Shown piece after piece: positions 1 to 12,500 of a DNA stretch of 64,000 bases (position 1 is the stretch's first letter; each line of letters begins with the position of its first letter). The DNA comes from Cephalopachus bancanus. Lineage: Eukaryota; Chordata; Mammalia; Primates; Tarsiidae. Below the pieces are notes generated by a model. It was not told the origin of the DNA, did no database searches, and worked only from the letters and a program-made list of their open reading frames with translations. The translations under genes were made by a program, and so were the position numbers. The stretch covers positions 496,001 to 560,000 of the forward strand of contig JAPVLO010000519.1 of the NCBI GenBank assembly GCA_027257055.1, in the 5' to 3' direction.

Positions 1-107
1 GCCTGGACCAGGGAAGAATAGAAGTCTGAGCAAACATCAGAAGGGAAAGCCTCTCCCACTGGCACTAAATAACAGAACTAAGGAGAAAAGCAAGAGATCT
101 GTCACAA

Positions 108-1119
108 ATGAGGAAAAGCCAAAAAAGACATCAGGTAATTTCAAGTGTACCAGAGACAAAACTAAAAAATGTGGTCTGAGAATGTGCATGGCAAGATTGT
201 TTGGTGCCCAAACAATGGAAGCCACCAAAGACTGTCCCCAGAATATGACAGAGATTAAGGAATGGATGGAAAGAGTGAATAGGACACAAGAACGAGAAGA
301 TACAACACTGAAAGAACGTGTAACAGAGATTTTGGTAAAAATAATTTCATCCAGGAAATAAATAACAAGATGACAAGCATGGAAAACAGAATTAATCTAG
401 CCAAAGAAAGAATCTCAGAACTTGAGGAACAGAAAATGGAATCAACCTGATCTGTAAAAAACATAGGAAGAAGACTCAGAAAGAAAGAACAAAGCCTACA
501 AGAGATGTGTGATTATATCAAGAGGCCGAACCTATGCCTGATTGGTATCCCAGAAGAAGAAAGGGAAATGGAGAACAACTTGGAGCAAGTATTCTGGGAA
601 GTAATCCAAGAAAACTTTCCCCATTTCAGCAGAGATGTGACCAACCAAGCACAAGCGATACAGAGAACCCCCACAAGACATCAAATGAGAAGACCAAACC
701 TTAGACACATAGTAATTCACCTACACAAAGTAGGCTCAAAAGAAAAAATTCTAAAGGCAGCAAGAGAGAAAGATCAGACTACCTACCGGGGAAAATCAAT
801 CAGAATAGCAGCAGACCTATCAGCAGAAACATTACAAGCAAGAAGGGACTGGAGCCCTGTATTCAAAGTTCTCAAAGATAAACAACTTAAACCAAGAATT
901 TCCTATCCAGCCAAGCTCAGCTTCATCAGTGATGGAGAATTAAAATCTTTCCCAGACATCCAATCCCTAAGAGATTATGCAGCTTCAAGACCAACTCCAT
1001 AGGAGACACTTACAAAGGTATTAAACACAGAAGAAAGAAGAAAAAGATTGACTACACACTTCCCAAGAAAGCAGCAGAGCACAGAATCAGCAGAGAATAC
1101 AGTGCAACAAGAAACTTGA
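108..1119 (+). pseudogene. L1-1 ORF1 (RNA-binding chaperone), broken
   Basis: ORF1p of L1 is a trimeric RNA-binding protein with a coiled coil, an RRM and a C-terminal domain. The ATG at 108 aligns with the ORF1 start of L1-2 in the same context (cacaaATG). An in-frame TGA follows after 23 codons. The coiled-coil part (about 240-490) is shifted. The RRM and C-terminal domain remain open from 505 to 999, with RPNLCLIGIPEEE at the RRM start. A TAG at 1000-1002 replaces a glutamine codon present in L1-2. Reading through it, the frame stays open to a TGA at 1117-1119, which I take as the ancestral end. It lies about 70 bp upstream of ORF2. Confidence 0.85.
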
Positions 1120-1191
1120 AAACCCACACATACATTTACCCCAAAGTCAAAAGAAAACAAGCAAACAAAGGAAAAACTTTATAAAACCCTC

Positions 1192-4100
1192 ATGACAGGA
1201 ATAAACAATCATATTTCTTTTATTTTTTATGTTTTAATTTTATTTTTTTAATTTAAAGATGTGGGATACAATTCGGGGTTAGGTATACAAAGGTTCATTA
1301 TGCAGGTACCCTGGTTGATGAGGTGTGCCCTACCCTCCCCTGGCAGTTTCCCTCAACTGCCACTCCCACCCCTCATCCCCTGGCAGTTTCCCGCTACTGT
1401 CAATTCCTTTTTTATAGTATTATGACAATTGCTCAAGGTCTGCTTATGAGTGAGAACATATGGTACTCTGTTCTTTGTGATAGATCTTCTATCTGTGATA
1501 TCTGTGATATCTTCTATCTGTGATAGCTTCTGTGATAGATCACTGAGTATGATTGTTTCTAAATCCATCCAAGTTTGATGGAAAGCAAAGGTTGGATGGA
1601 GAGAAAAAGCCCAAATAAACACAATCAGAAATACAAAAGAACAAATCACAACTGATTCCGAAGAAATACAAAAGATTATCAGAGATTACTATGTACACCT
1701 ATATGGAAATAAACTTGATAACCTAGATGAAATGGAAGATTTTCTGACATCATATCTCAGTTATCAGCCTGAATGTGAATGGACTAAATGCAACACTGAA
1801 AAGACACAGAATGATGACTGGATAAGGAATCAAGAACCAATTATTTGCTGCATCCAGGAAACTCATCTCACTTCAAGGGATGCACACAGACTCAAAGTTA
1901 AAGGTTGGAAAGCGAGTTTTCAGGCAGATGGATCACAAAAGAAGGCAGGAGTTGCAAACTTAATATCAGACAAAACAACCTTTAAGCTATCAAAAATTTA
2001 AAATGATGCAAAAGGACACTACATAATTATAAAACATTCAATTCGTCAACAAGAAATATCCATCCTAAACATATGCGCACCCAACACAGGAGCACCGGCA
2101 TTTATAAACAACTACTAAGTAAATTAAAACAAGATATTGGCTCTAACACTATTATAGCAGGGAACTTGAATACCCCACTGACAGCCCTAGATAGATCACT
2201 GAGGCAAGAAAATCAACAAGGAGATCCAGAACCGAAACTTGACACTCAACTAATGGACTTACTAGATACCTACAAATTATTCCATCCAACAGCCACAGAA
2301 TATACATTCTATTCATCACCTCATGGAACATACTCCAAGATTGATCACATCCTTGGCCACAAATCAAGCATAAACAAATTCCATAAAGTTGAAATCTTGC
2401 CATGCACATTCTCAGACCACATGGAATAAAAATAAATATCAACACCAACAACATTTCCCCAAAGTCCACAAAGACATGGACACTAAATATCATGATGCTG
2501 AATAACTACTGGGTCAACACTGAAATCAAAGCAGTAATTGAAAGATTCCTGGAAACAATGAAAATGAAGATACATCTTACCAAAACCTCTGCAATGCCCT
2601 GAAAGCAATTCTCAGAGGGGAATTTATATCTCTATGAGCACACATCAAGAAAATGGAAAGATCAGAAGCTGAGAGCCTAACAAATCACCTAAGGGACCTG
2701 GAAAGAGAAGACGACCAAAATACCACCTTTAGCAGAATAATCCAAATCACAAAAATAAGAGCCCAAATACGAGATATGGAAGACCAAAATATCATGGAAA
2801 ACATCAACAAAACAAAAACTATTTCCTTGAAAGAATCAACAAGATTGATGGGCCCCTAGCCAGAATGACCAAGAAAAAGAGACAAAAAGCCCAAATCAAC
2901 ACAATCAGAAATAAAAAAGATCAAATCACAACTGACCCCAAGCAAATACAAAAGATTATCAGAGATTACTATGTGCACCTGTATAGAAACAAACTTGATA
3001 ACCTCAATGAAATGGAGGACTTTCTGACATTACACAACCTCCCTACGTTGAAACAAGAAGACTTTGAGACACCAAATAGACCAATAAAAACCCAGGAAAT
3101 TGACGCTGTCATGCAAAAACTACCTACCAAAAAAAGCCCTGGACCAGATGGCTTTCCAGCAGAGTTCTACAAAACATACAATGAGGAGCAGATACCAACC
3201 CTACTGAAAGTATTCCAGGCAATTGAGAAAGATGGAATTATCCCCAAATCATTTTACAAAGATAGGACCACACTGTTACCCAAATCAGGTAAAGATTCAA
3301 CAACAACAAAAAATAGAACTACAGGCCAATATCCCTTATGAACATAGATGCAAAAATCCTCAACAAATTCCAGCAAATTGGATCCAAAAACACATCTAAA
3401 AAATCATCCACCATGACCAAGTAGGCTTCTTCCCCAGGATGCAGGGCTGGTTCAACATTTGCAAGACCACAAATGTCATTAAATACATCAACAGATGTAA
3501 AAACAAGAACAATATGATTATCTCATTAGATGCAGAAAAAGCTTTGATAAAATCCAGCATCCCTTCTTGATAAAAACTCTCAAACACCTAGGTATAGAAG
3601 GAACAAACCTCAAAATGGTAAGTGCCATCTATGATAAACCCACAGCTAACATATTGCTAAATGGACAGAAGCTGGAAATATTTCCCCTGAAAATTGGAAC
3701 AAGACAAGTCTGCCCACTCTCACTCCTCTTGTTCAATATTCTGTTGGAAGTCCTAGTTTGGGAAATTAGACCAGAGAACGAAATCAGGGGTATCCAAATA
3801 GGAAAAGAGGAAGTCAAGTTATCTCTCTTTGCTGATGATATGATCCTATACCTTGAAAATCCAAGAGAATCTGTCAAAAATCTGCTAGCACTTGCACCGA
3901 TAAAGGACATTGGCAAAATCTCAGGGTACAAAATAAATGTGCAAAAGACAGTTGCATTCCTCCACACCAACAAAAAGCAGGCAGAGACTCAAATAAAAAG
4001 CACAATCCCATTTACAATAGCCACTTAATATGAAATACCTTGGCATCTTCCTAGCCAGAGAAGTGAAAGACCTTTACAATGAGAACTACAAAATGCTGCT

Positions 4101-5553
4101 CAAAGAAATCCAAGAAGACACAAACAAATGGAAAAATATTCCATGCTCAGGATAGGAAGAATCAACATTGTTAAAATGTCCATCCTACCAAAGGCACTCT
4201 ACGGATTCAACACAATACCCATTAAGTTACCAACATCATTCTTCTCAGTCCTGGAAATGACAGTACAGAAATTCACATGGAAGCATAAATGACCACGAAT
4301 AGCTAAAACATTCCTTAGCAAAAGAAGCAAAGCAGGAGGTATCACACTTCCAGACTTCAAACTTTACTATAAGGCTACAATAATCAAAACAGCCTGGTAT
4401 TGGTACAAGAACAAGCATATAGACCAATGGAACCAGATAGAGATTCCAGAAACAAAGCCTCAATTCCTCAACCAACTCATCTTTGACAAAGCCTCCAACA
4501 ACAACCACTAGGGAGAAGAGAACCTATTCAGCAAATAGTGCTGGGAAAACTGGCTGACCACATGCAGAAGATTGAAACAGGACCCCTACCTATCACCATA
4601 CACAAAAATTAATTCTAAATGAATCAAAGACTTAAACGTAAAACCTCAAACTATAAGAATCTTAGAAAAATGCAGGAGACACCCTTATGAAAATTGGAAA
4701 TGGCAACCAATTCGTATTCAGAACCCTAAAGGCCAATTCCTTAAGAAATAAGATAGACAAGTGGGACTGCATCAAACTATCGAGTTTTTGCAAAGCAAAA
4801 GAAACCATCAAGAGAGCAAGGAGATAACCCACCGAATGGGAAAAATATTTGCCAGCTGTATATCTGACAAAGGCCTAACATCTAGAATCTACAAGGAACT
4901 CAAACTCTCCGAAATAAAAAAATACAAACAGCCCCTTTAAAAAGTGGACAAGAGATATAAATAGACACTTCTCAGAAGAAAACATACAGGCAGTCAACAA
5001 GCACATGAAAAAGTGCTCAGCCTCACTCATCATCAGAGAAATACAAATCAAAACCACATTGAGATACCACCTAACCCCTGTAAGAATGGTCATCATTAAT
5101 AAAACAAACCACAACAGATGCTGGTGAGGATGTGGAGAAAAAGGAACACTTCTACACTGCTGGTGGGAATGCAAACTAGTGCAACCTCTTTGGAAGACAG
5201 TGTGGCGATTTCTGAAAGAAAATCAACTAAAAGTTGACCCAGCAATTCCCCTATTGGGAATATACCCGGAGGAACTGAAATCATTCTATAAAAAAGATAC
5301 CTGCACACGTATATTTGTGACAGCTTTATTCACAATAGCAAAAACATGAAACTAACCATGTTGCCCATCATAGCTGGACTGGATAAAGATAATGTGGTAC
5401 ATACACAAAATGGAATATTATGCAGTCATAAAGAAGGACAGATATATGGACTTCACAGCAATTTGGATGGATTTGGAGTCAATCATATGCAATGATCTGT
5501 CACAGAAACAAAGAAAAGAGTACCATATAGTCTCACTCATAAGTGGACCTTGA
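1192..5553 (+). pseudogene. L1-1 ORF2 (endonuclease/reverse transcriptase), broken and split
   Basis: ORF2p carries an APE-type endonuclease, a reverse transcriptase and a C-terminal Cys-rich region. ATG 1192 begins MTGINNHI, matching L1-2. The frame is split after a few codons by the insertion at 1208-1758 and resumes near 1759. In the endonuclease, QETHL (about 1855) and the FSDH region (about 2410) remain. The GDFN metal-site motif reads GNLN near 2160, so the catalytic aspartate is lost. RT motifs: [13 protein letters not shown] near 3135; GTRQVCPLS near 3695, where the family usually has GTRQGCPLS; and FADD at 3828-3839. Later come a stop at about 4026 and further shifts. The end, SGP plus TGA, is at 5551-5553. 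Removing the insert gives about 3.82 kb, close to normal ORF2 length. Confidence 0.9.
1208..1758 (-). mobile_element. Nested, 5'-inverted (twin-primed) L1 insertion in L1-1 ORF2
   Basis: The insert starts with a T-rich tail (about 1217-1255) and a minus-strand type A 3' UTR plus ORF2 end to about 1585. It then switches to a plus-strand ORF2 segment (about 1586-1750) that matches L1-1's own 2881-3030. Flanking 10-mers at 1208-1217 (atcatatttc) and 1749-1758 (atcatatctc) differ at one base and are the TSD. Without the insert, the ORF2 start reads continuously and matches the sister copies. The tail-plus-inverted-5'-part layout is what twin priming produces. Confidence 0.88.
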
Positions 5554-5768
5554 GCAATTATAATACTATAGGAAAGCATTTGGCAGTAATGGGAAACTGT
5601 CAGAGGAGGGGAGGTTGGATTGGCAGTTGAGAGAAACTGCTAAGGCAGGAAGGGGTGTACCTCATCAACAAGGGTACCTGCATAATCAATGTTTGTATAC
5701 CTAACCCTGAATTGTACCCCACATCTTTATAATAAATAATAATTAAAAATAAAATAAAAATATATATG
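5554..5768 (+). other. L1-1 3' UTR and A-rich tail
   Basis: This is the type A 3' UTR. It has a G-rich stretch near 5606, the 'aggggtgtacctcatcaac' motif, 'gtatacctaaccctgaattg', AATAAA-like motifs near 5732 and an A-rich end. It is the same unit seen in antisense in L1-3 and at 63.4 kb. Confidence 0.85.
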
Positions 5769-7144
5769 AAAATGTTGAAATATTTTCATGCCTTTCAGCT
5801 CTTTACTTCTAACATCTTTTCTTTGGAAAATAAATGTTTTTTTAAAACATTTAACTCTGAAGGTGGGTTATAAAAGAAAAAGAACCTAACCAACTTATAT
5901 ATCAAGTAACAGGGAAGTAGTTCCATAAACTATGTAATATTCACGCAATGAAATACATTATATAGCTTCTAAAAAACAATGGTGTAGGACCACATTGATT
6001 AAGACAGAAAGATGTTCCCTATAGATTTAAGTGAGGAAAATATTTTATAAAATAGTATACTTCAATTTTTACTATATAATTGTATATCTTTATATATCTA
6101 TATATGCATATGTAAGTGTTGACTGGCTATGTACCAAAATATTAATAGTGTTTATTAATGGGTGGCTTAATGACATGTTTTTTAAAATTTTGTTTTCTGC
6201 TCATTAGTGCCCTCTAATTTTTCTTAAATGAATGGTACAGTACTCATGTTAAATTTGTTTTTAAATGAATACAGGGAAGATAGAGGAATGCTTGAACAAA
6301 TGAATAATTACAAAATACTTATTAACAATTTCAAGCTGATTCCATCCCTGAGGGCTCAGTTCTAAGCCACTGAAGTGCAAATGAGGATGTGAATTTTAAA
6401 TAGGGTGACAGAGGTCATCCCAGTTTTTCCATTTTAAACAGAACTGGCATGGAAATAGGGCCTTGTTTTTCATTTTGGAGAACTAAAACTTTAGAAGAAC
6501 ATATAGGTAACTATATGCACAAATGCCAATAAACATTCTTAGATTACTAAAATTATTATTTCTCTATCATTTAAAAATACATAGTGATTTTATTAAGAAA
6601 AATATCCTCATGTAACCAGATTGTCTTACTTTTTTTTGCAGTGAATGCTTCTCTTTTTTTCTCCCTGAAGATATGAAAATATGGTTTTAATATCAAAGTA
6701 TTTATGTAGAAACAATCAGCATGGCAATTTGACTATGGCTTACTGAATGATTTAGTCTACTAATGTCTTTGTTAAGATTTGAGGACTGTAGCTGTCTATA
6801 ATAACATTGCCACATCTCTTCATTAAAAGATAGAAGTACACTATTTCATTTTTCCAGAAATACCACAGAATAACAATGTTTTAGCATGCTGGCACCTGCT
6901 TTAAAGGCAGATTTGCATTAGTTCTTAATAAGTGAGAATTTTAAAAAAACATAATTACTACTGCTTGAGAAAAGATGGTTTATGGTAAGAGAAAAATTGA
7001 AAGACACTTGTAGTGATAAGAATTGGAGGAAGAGAAAAATGATACAGGTGGAATCTTGCTCAAATATTTATTTCTTGTCCAGAAGCTAGTATAAACTAGG
7101 TCCATTTGGACTTAAATACTAGAGTGCCCAGTGGATTTCATTAT
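5769..7144. other. AT-rich spacer between L1-1 and L1-2
   Basis: I see no coding potential, RNA gene or repeat that I can name here. The stretch is AT-rich, with short AT-alternating runs near 6090-6110. It is the pre-insertion host DNA for L1-2; its right edge carries the left copy of the L1-2 TSD. Confidence 0.6.
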
Positions 7145-7156
7145 AAGAAACATTTG
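7145..7156. repeat. L1-2 target-site duplication, left
   Basis: The 12-mer aagaaacatttg matches aagagatatttg at 13601-13612 at 10 of 12 positions. It abuts the 5' end of L1-2; the partner follows the poly(A). Confidence 0.7.
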
Positions 7157-8547
7157 TGGAGAAGTGGCAAATTGGCGATGGGGCAAACAGTCTGTGAAGT
7201 CCTCCACAAAGGAGATCTGCAGTGGGTCTCTGACTCTCACCCTAGGGGGCTGCGGACCCCAACATCGCAGCCTGCTCTTCATACGGAGCTCAGCCGTTGC
7301 CACCGCTGGGGCATCGCAACTGACTGGACAGTCACTGTGGCGCAAACGGTGCCGCCGCCACCACCGCCGCAGCCACCCCCCCACTGCCACCGCCACTGCC
7401 ATGGCCTCTGTGATGGCCGTAGCACATCAACCACCCAGGTTGGAAGCGGTCCACTTCAAGTCCCTGCAGGGAAGGTCTGCTGGGATCGCTGCCACCTCTC
7501 CTGTGACCGAGACATCCTGCCCACCCACAATAAGTCTCCTGTTGTCAACCCTGAGGCAGGCAGCCATCATGTTCTTGTCCAGCCCCAGCCCCTCTGGGGC
7601 AAGCAGCTGATATAGCACCACCTGCTGGCGATTCAAGGTAACAACACCAAAACGGGAGAAACAAGCTTGATAAAGACATAAACCAGAGTGGTGAACGCAG
7701 GGTAATCTGAACTTTCCTTCACAGCAGACCAGGGGCAACTGACCCTAACTGCAAACTAATTTACCAGCTTGAAAAGAAAACTAGAAATCAGACCTGAAAG
7801 GACATTGAACTTAAATGAAATGTCTCAGAGTGTGCTTCATTGCTTCTATTAGTGTAATGACTTAATTATATTCCTACTGTATTGTTCCCTTTTTTCTTTT
7901 TTCCTCTTCCTTTTCTTCTGTTTTCTTCTCTCTGTAAACCATATCTTTGTATAGAGAACAGCACACTAATAAGGTGGTTGGTTAGCTTGTAAGTTAGCAT
8001 CACTATATGTTTTATTTTTATTTTTTATTTTTTGTGTGAGAGTGGGTTCGTCTGTAGCTGTGGTCTATTGTTTTTACCTGTTTCAGTATAGGCCTCTTTC
8101 TCTATTTGTTGGCATACTCTTTTGTTTCCCCATTTCCTTCTCTATCTCTCCACTCCCCTCTTCAACCCAATATCTGCTCCATTCTCTCCCCTCTGCTAAC
8201 CACATTTTATTTCACGGAGTAAACCTACAGCGCCACTGCACGGAAAGATTCCAAGGCAGTGGGAAGTGGGTTCCACATTATCCACACACCTGTCAGTGAA
8301 AACCAGGACCTGCAGATAGATTTTGAATCACAGCTCCCCCCTTAAGTAAATCTCAAAACTGCAAAAAGTACCACCCCCAACCTACAGTGCAACTCCAGAA
8401 TTGAACAAAGTAAGAGGGCATACATAAAGAATAGGAGATTGAACAAACAGAAGTAAAACTAATCCCTTTACCCCTGAATAACAGAATTAAAGAAGACGGT
8501 GACATGGAGGGAAGGAAAAAGTAGGGAGGGGGGAAAAAACCGCACAA
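7157..8547 (+). promoter_or_regulatory. L1-2 5' UTR / internal promoter region
   Basis: About 1.4 kb precedes ORF1. The first 500 bases are GC-rich, with GCC/CCG triplet runs (7350-7400), in contrast to the AT-rich flank. Primate L1 5' UTRs act as internal RNA polymerase II promoters. The promoter role here comes from family knowledge; no specific factor site was resolved. Long open frames on both strands here (7106-7738) begin at non-ATG codons and are best read as GC-rich non-coding DNA. Confidence 0.65.
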
Positions 8548-9500
8548 ATGAAGAAAAACCAAAAGAAAAATATAGGTCTCACACAGACCCCTGGGAAATC
8601 AGACACTGAGAAAACAGATTCTGAAACACAAACAATGAAGAGCCCCAAGAATGACTGGTTACATGCAACAAACCCAGACATCAAGACATTAATAGAGAGA
8701 ATTAAAAAAATTGAGGAGAGACAAGAGGAAATAGGAAGGAACTGATGTCAGAAATGACAGCAGTAAAGAATACTGTGATAGAAATGAACAACAGACTAAT
8801 AAGCATAGAAAGCAGAATAATCCAAGCAGAAGAAAGAATATCAGAGCTCGAAGACCAAAACACAGAACTAACCCAAACTGTCAAAAGCATAGAAAATAAG
8901 CTCAAAAAGACAGAACAAAACCTGCAAGAGATGAATGATCACTTCAAGAGACCAAACCTGAGTAATCGGGCTTCCTGAGACAGAGAGAGAAAAACAGAAG
9001 CCACACTGGAACAAACATTTCATGAAATAATTCAAGAAAACATCCCTCATCTCATTAAGGATGAAAAAATTCAAACACAAGAGATTCAGAGAACCCCTGC
9101 AAGACAACAAATGAGAAGACCAACTCACAGACACATAATAATTCACCAAAACAAAGTAGCTATAAAAGGAAAAATCCTAAAGGCAGCAAGAGAAAAAGGC
9201 CAGACTATCTACCAGGGAAAACCAATTAGAATAGCAGCAGATTTATCCACAGAAACCCTTCAGGCCAGGAGAGCCTGGAGCCCTATCTTCAAAGTTCTAA
9301 AAGAGAAACAATTTCAACCAAAAATAACCTACCCAGCCAAACTAAGCTTCATTAGTGAGGGAGAATTTAAATCTTTTCCAGATATCCAATCCCTAAGAAC
9401 CTACGCTGCCACCAGACCACCTCTACAAGAAACACTTAAGAAAGTACTGAACACAAAAGAAAAAGAAAAAATAACAAAAACATTCTTCACAAGAGTATAG
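8548..9500 (+). pseudogene. L1-2 ORF1, frameshifted
   Basis: The ATG at 8548 opens MKKNQKKNIGLTQTPG, a basic N-terminus shared with L1-4. The first frame runs 65 codons to a TGA at 8743. A second frame (8745-8978) carries the heptad-rich coiled coil (ISELEDQNTELTQTVKSIEN). It stops at the RRM start, where 'SNRAS' replaces the expected continuation. A third stretch (9111-9500) gives the rest of the RRM and the C-terminal domain (IRIAADLSTETLQARRAW) and ends FTRV plus TAG. At least two indels therefore break an otherwise normal-length (about 317-codon) ORF1. ORF2 starts 84 bp downstream. Confidence 0.88.
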
Positions 9501-9584
9501 GCAAAAGATTAAAAACACACATGAACCAACTCCAAAACCCAAAGAAAGACAACAAACAAACAGGAACAACTCTGTAAGAACCTT

Positions 9585-12500
9585 ATGACAGGGATCAACT
9601 CTTGCATTTCAATTTTTAGCCTAAATGTGAATGGTCTAAATACGCCACTGAAAAGACATAGAATGGCACAATGGATAAAATTTCATCAGGCAACAATCCA
9701 TTGCCTTCAAGAGACTCACCTCACTAGAAAGGACACCCACAGACTCAAAGTAAGAGGATGGGAAACAAGCTTTCAGGCGAATGGAATACAAAAGAAAGGA
9801 GGAGTAGCGATCTTAATTGCAGACAAAATACCCTTCAAGCTATTAAAAATCAAAAAAGATACAGAAGGCCACTACATAATGATAAAAGGCTCAATCCATC
9901 AACAAGAAATATCTATCCTAAACATATATGCACCCAACATAGGTGCGCCAACTTTCATAAAGCAACTTCTTGGAAAACTAAAGAAAGATATTGACTCTAA
10001 CACTGTCATAACTGGGGACTTTAATACCCCACTCACAACCCTAGACAGATCATCAGGACAAAAAATCAGCTAGGAGATCCGAAACCTCAATGTGACTTTG
10101 GACCAAATGGACTTAATTGATACCTACAGAACATTCCATCCTAAGACCACAGAATACACATTCTATTCATCACCACATGGAACATATTCTAAGATCGACC
10201 ATGTACTTGGCCATAAATCAAGTGTAAGCAAGTTTAAAAGGACTGAAATTCTACCATGCACCTTCTCGGACCACAGTGGAATAAAAATAAACATTGACAC
10301 CAACAAAGGCCCTCCAAAACCCACAAAGACATGGACAGTAAACAGCATGATGCTAAACAACTCCTGGGTCAATGACGAAATCAAAACAGAGATCAAAAGA
10401 TACCTGGAAACAGATGAAAATGAAGAAACATCCTACCAAAATCTCTAGGATGCCCTGAAAGTTGTAGTAAGAGGGGAATTTATATCCCTACAAACACACA
10501 TGAAGAAAATGGAAGGAACAGAAATTCACAACCTAACAAGCCACCTAAAGAAGCTGGAAAAGCAAGACCACAAAAACCCTAATTTCAACAGAAGAATCCA
10601 AATCACCAAAATAAAAGCCCAAATCCAGGACATAGAAGACAAAAAGATAATACAAAAAAATCAATGAAACCAAAAGCTGGTTCTTCGAAAGGATAAACAA
10701 GATCGATGGTCCCCTAGCTAGACTGACCAAGAAAAAATGAGAAAAAAACCAAATAAGCACAATCAGAAACACAAAAGATGAAGTCACATCTGACCCTGAA
10801 GAAATACAAAAGATCATTAGAGACTACTACGTACACTTGTATGGAAACAAACTTGAAAACCTTAAGGAAATGGAGGACTTTCTGACATCACACAGCCTAC
10901 CTAGGTTGTAACAAGAAGAAATTAAGACCCTATATAGACCAATAACAATCAAGGAAATTGACTACATAATAAGAAAACTTCCTACAAAAAAAGCCGTGGT
11001 CCAGATGGCTTTCCAGCAGAATTCTACAAGACATTTAAGGAGGAGCTGATACCAATTCTACTGAAAGTATTCCAGGCAATTGAAAAAGATGGAACTCTCC
11101 CCAAATCATTTTACGAAGCCAACATCACATTGATACCCAAGCCAGGTAAAGATCCAACGAAGAAAGAGAACTACTGGCCAATATCTTTGATGAACCTATA
11201 TGCTAAAATTCTCAACAAGATCCTAGCAAACCAGATTCAGCAATACATGTCAAAAATCATCCACCATGACCAAGTAGGCTTTATTCCTGGAATGCAAGGA
11301 TGGTTCAACATTCGTGAAACCATAAATGTAATTAAATACATCAACAGATGTCAAAACAAAAACCACATGATCATATCATTAGATGAAGAAAAAGCTTTTG
11401 ATAAAATCCAGACCCCTTCTTGATAAAAACCCTTGAACATCTAGGCATACGGGGAACATACCTCAAAATAGTAAAAGCCATCTACGAGAAACTCACAGTC
11501 AGCATACTCCTAAATGGTCAAAAATTGGAACCAATTCCCCTGAAAACTGGAACTAGACAAGGATGCCCACTCTCACCCCTCCTGTTCAACATAGTATTGG
11601 AAGTCCTGGCTAGAGCAATCAGAGAAGAGGAGGCAATCAGAGGTATCCAAATAGGAAAAGAGGAAGTCAAGTTATCTCTCTTTGCAGATGATATGATTGT
11701 GTACCTTGAAAACCCAAGAGAATCTGTCAAAAGCCTCCTTACATTGATAAAGGCCTTTGGCAAAGTCTCTGGATACAAAATAAATGTACAAAAGACAATC
11801 GCATTTCTCTACACCAATAATAAACAAACAGAATCCCAAATAAAAAACACAGTTCCATTCACAATAGCCACCAAAAAAATGAAATACCTTGGCATCATCC
11901 TAATCAGAGATGTGAAAAATCTTTACAATGAAAATTACAAAACACTGCTCAAAGAAATCAAAGATGACACAAACAAGTGGAAAAATATGCCATGCTCATG
12001 GTTTGGAAGAATCAACATGTGAAGATGTCCATCTTACCTAAGGCAATCTACAAATTCAATGCAAAACCCATCAAATTACCAGCAACATTCTTCTCAGACC
12101 TAGAAAAAACAACACAGGAATTCATACGGAAACACAAACATCCAAGAATAGCCAGAACAATCCTCAGCAAAAAAAGACAAAGCAGGTGGTATCACATTAC
12201 CAGACTTCAAACTTTACTATAAAGCTACAATCATCAAAACAGCTTGGTATTGGTACAGGAACAGGCATATAGATCAATGGAATAGAATTGAGATTCCAGA
12301 AGCAAAACCTCAATTTCTCAACCAACTCATCTTCGACAAGGCCTCCACCACCTACCACTGGGGAGAGGAGAACCTATTCAGTAAATGGTGCTGGGGAAAC
12401 TGGCTGACCACATGCAGAAGATTGAAACAGGACCCCCTATCTATCCCCAAGCACAAAGGTTAACTCCAAATGGATCAGAGACCTAAATGTAAAACCTTAA

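Larger units (their letters stand above)
1..5768 (+). mobile_element. L1-1: LINE-1, type A, 5' end outside window
   Basis: This is a LINE-1 retrotransposon read left to right. It contains the end of a 5' UTR, a broken ORF1 (from 108), a broken ORF2 (from 1192), a 3' UTR with a G-rich run near 5600, and an A-rich tail near 5730-5768. Only its 5' start lies outside the window, so its TSD cannot be read. Its 3' UTR (ending in 'ccccacatctttataataaa') is shared with L1-3, 42.7 kb and other copies, and is called type A here. A younger L1 has inserted at 1208-1758. L1s move by target-primed reverse transcription; this copy is inactive because of many stops. Confidence 0.95.

Noticed and set aside
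7106..7615. Long open frames (169 and 159 codons) rich in Pro/His/Ser
   Set aside because: They lie in the GC-rich L1-2 5' UTR, begin with non-ATG codons or in flanking DNA, and overlap each other in several frames. No family features.
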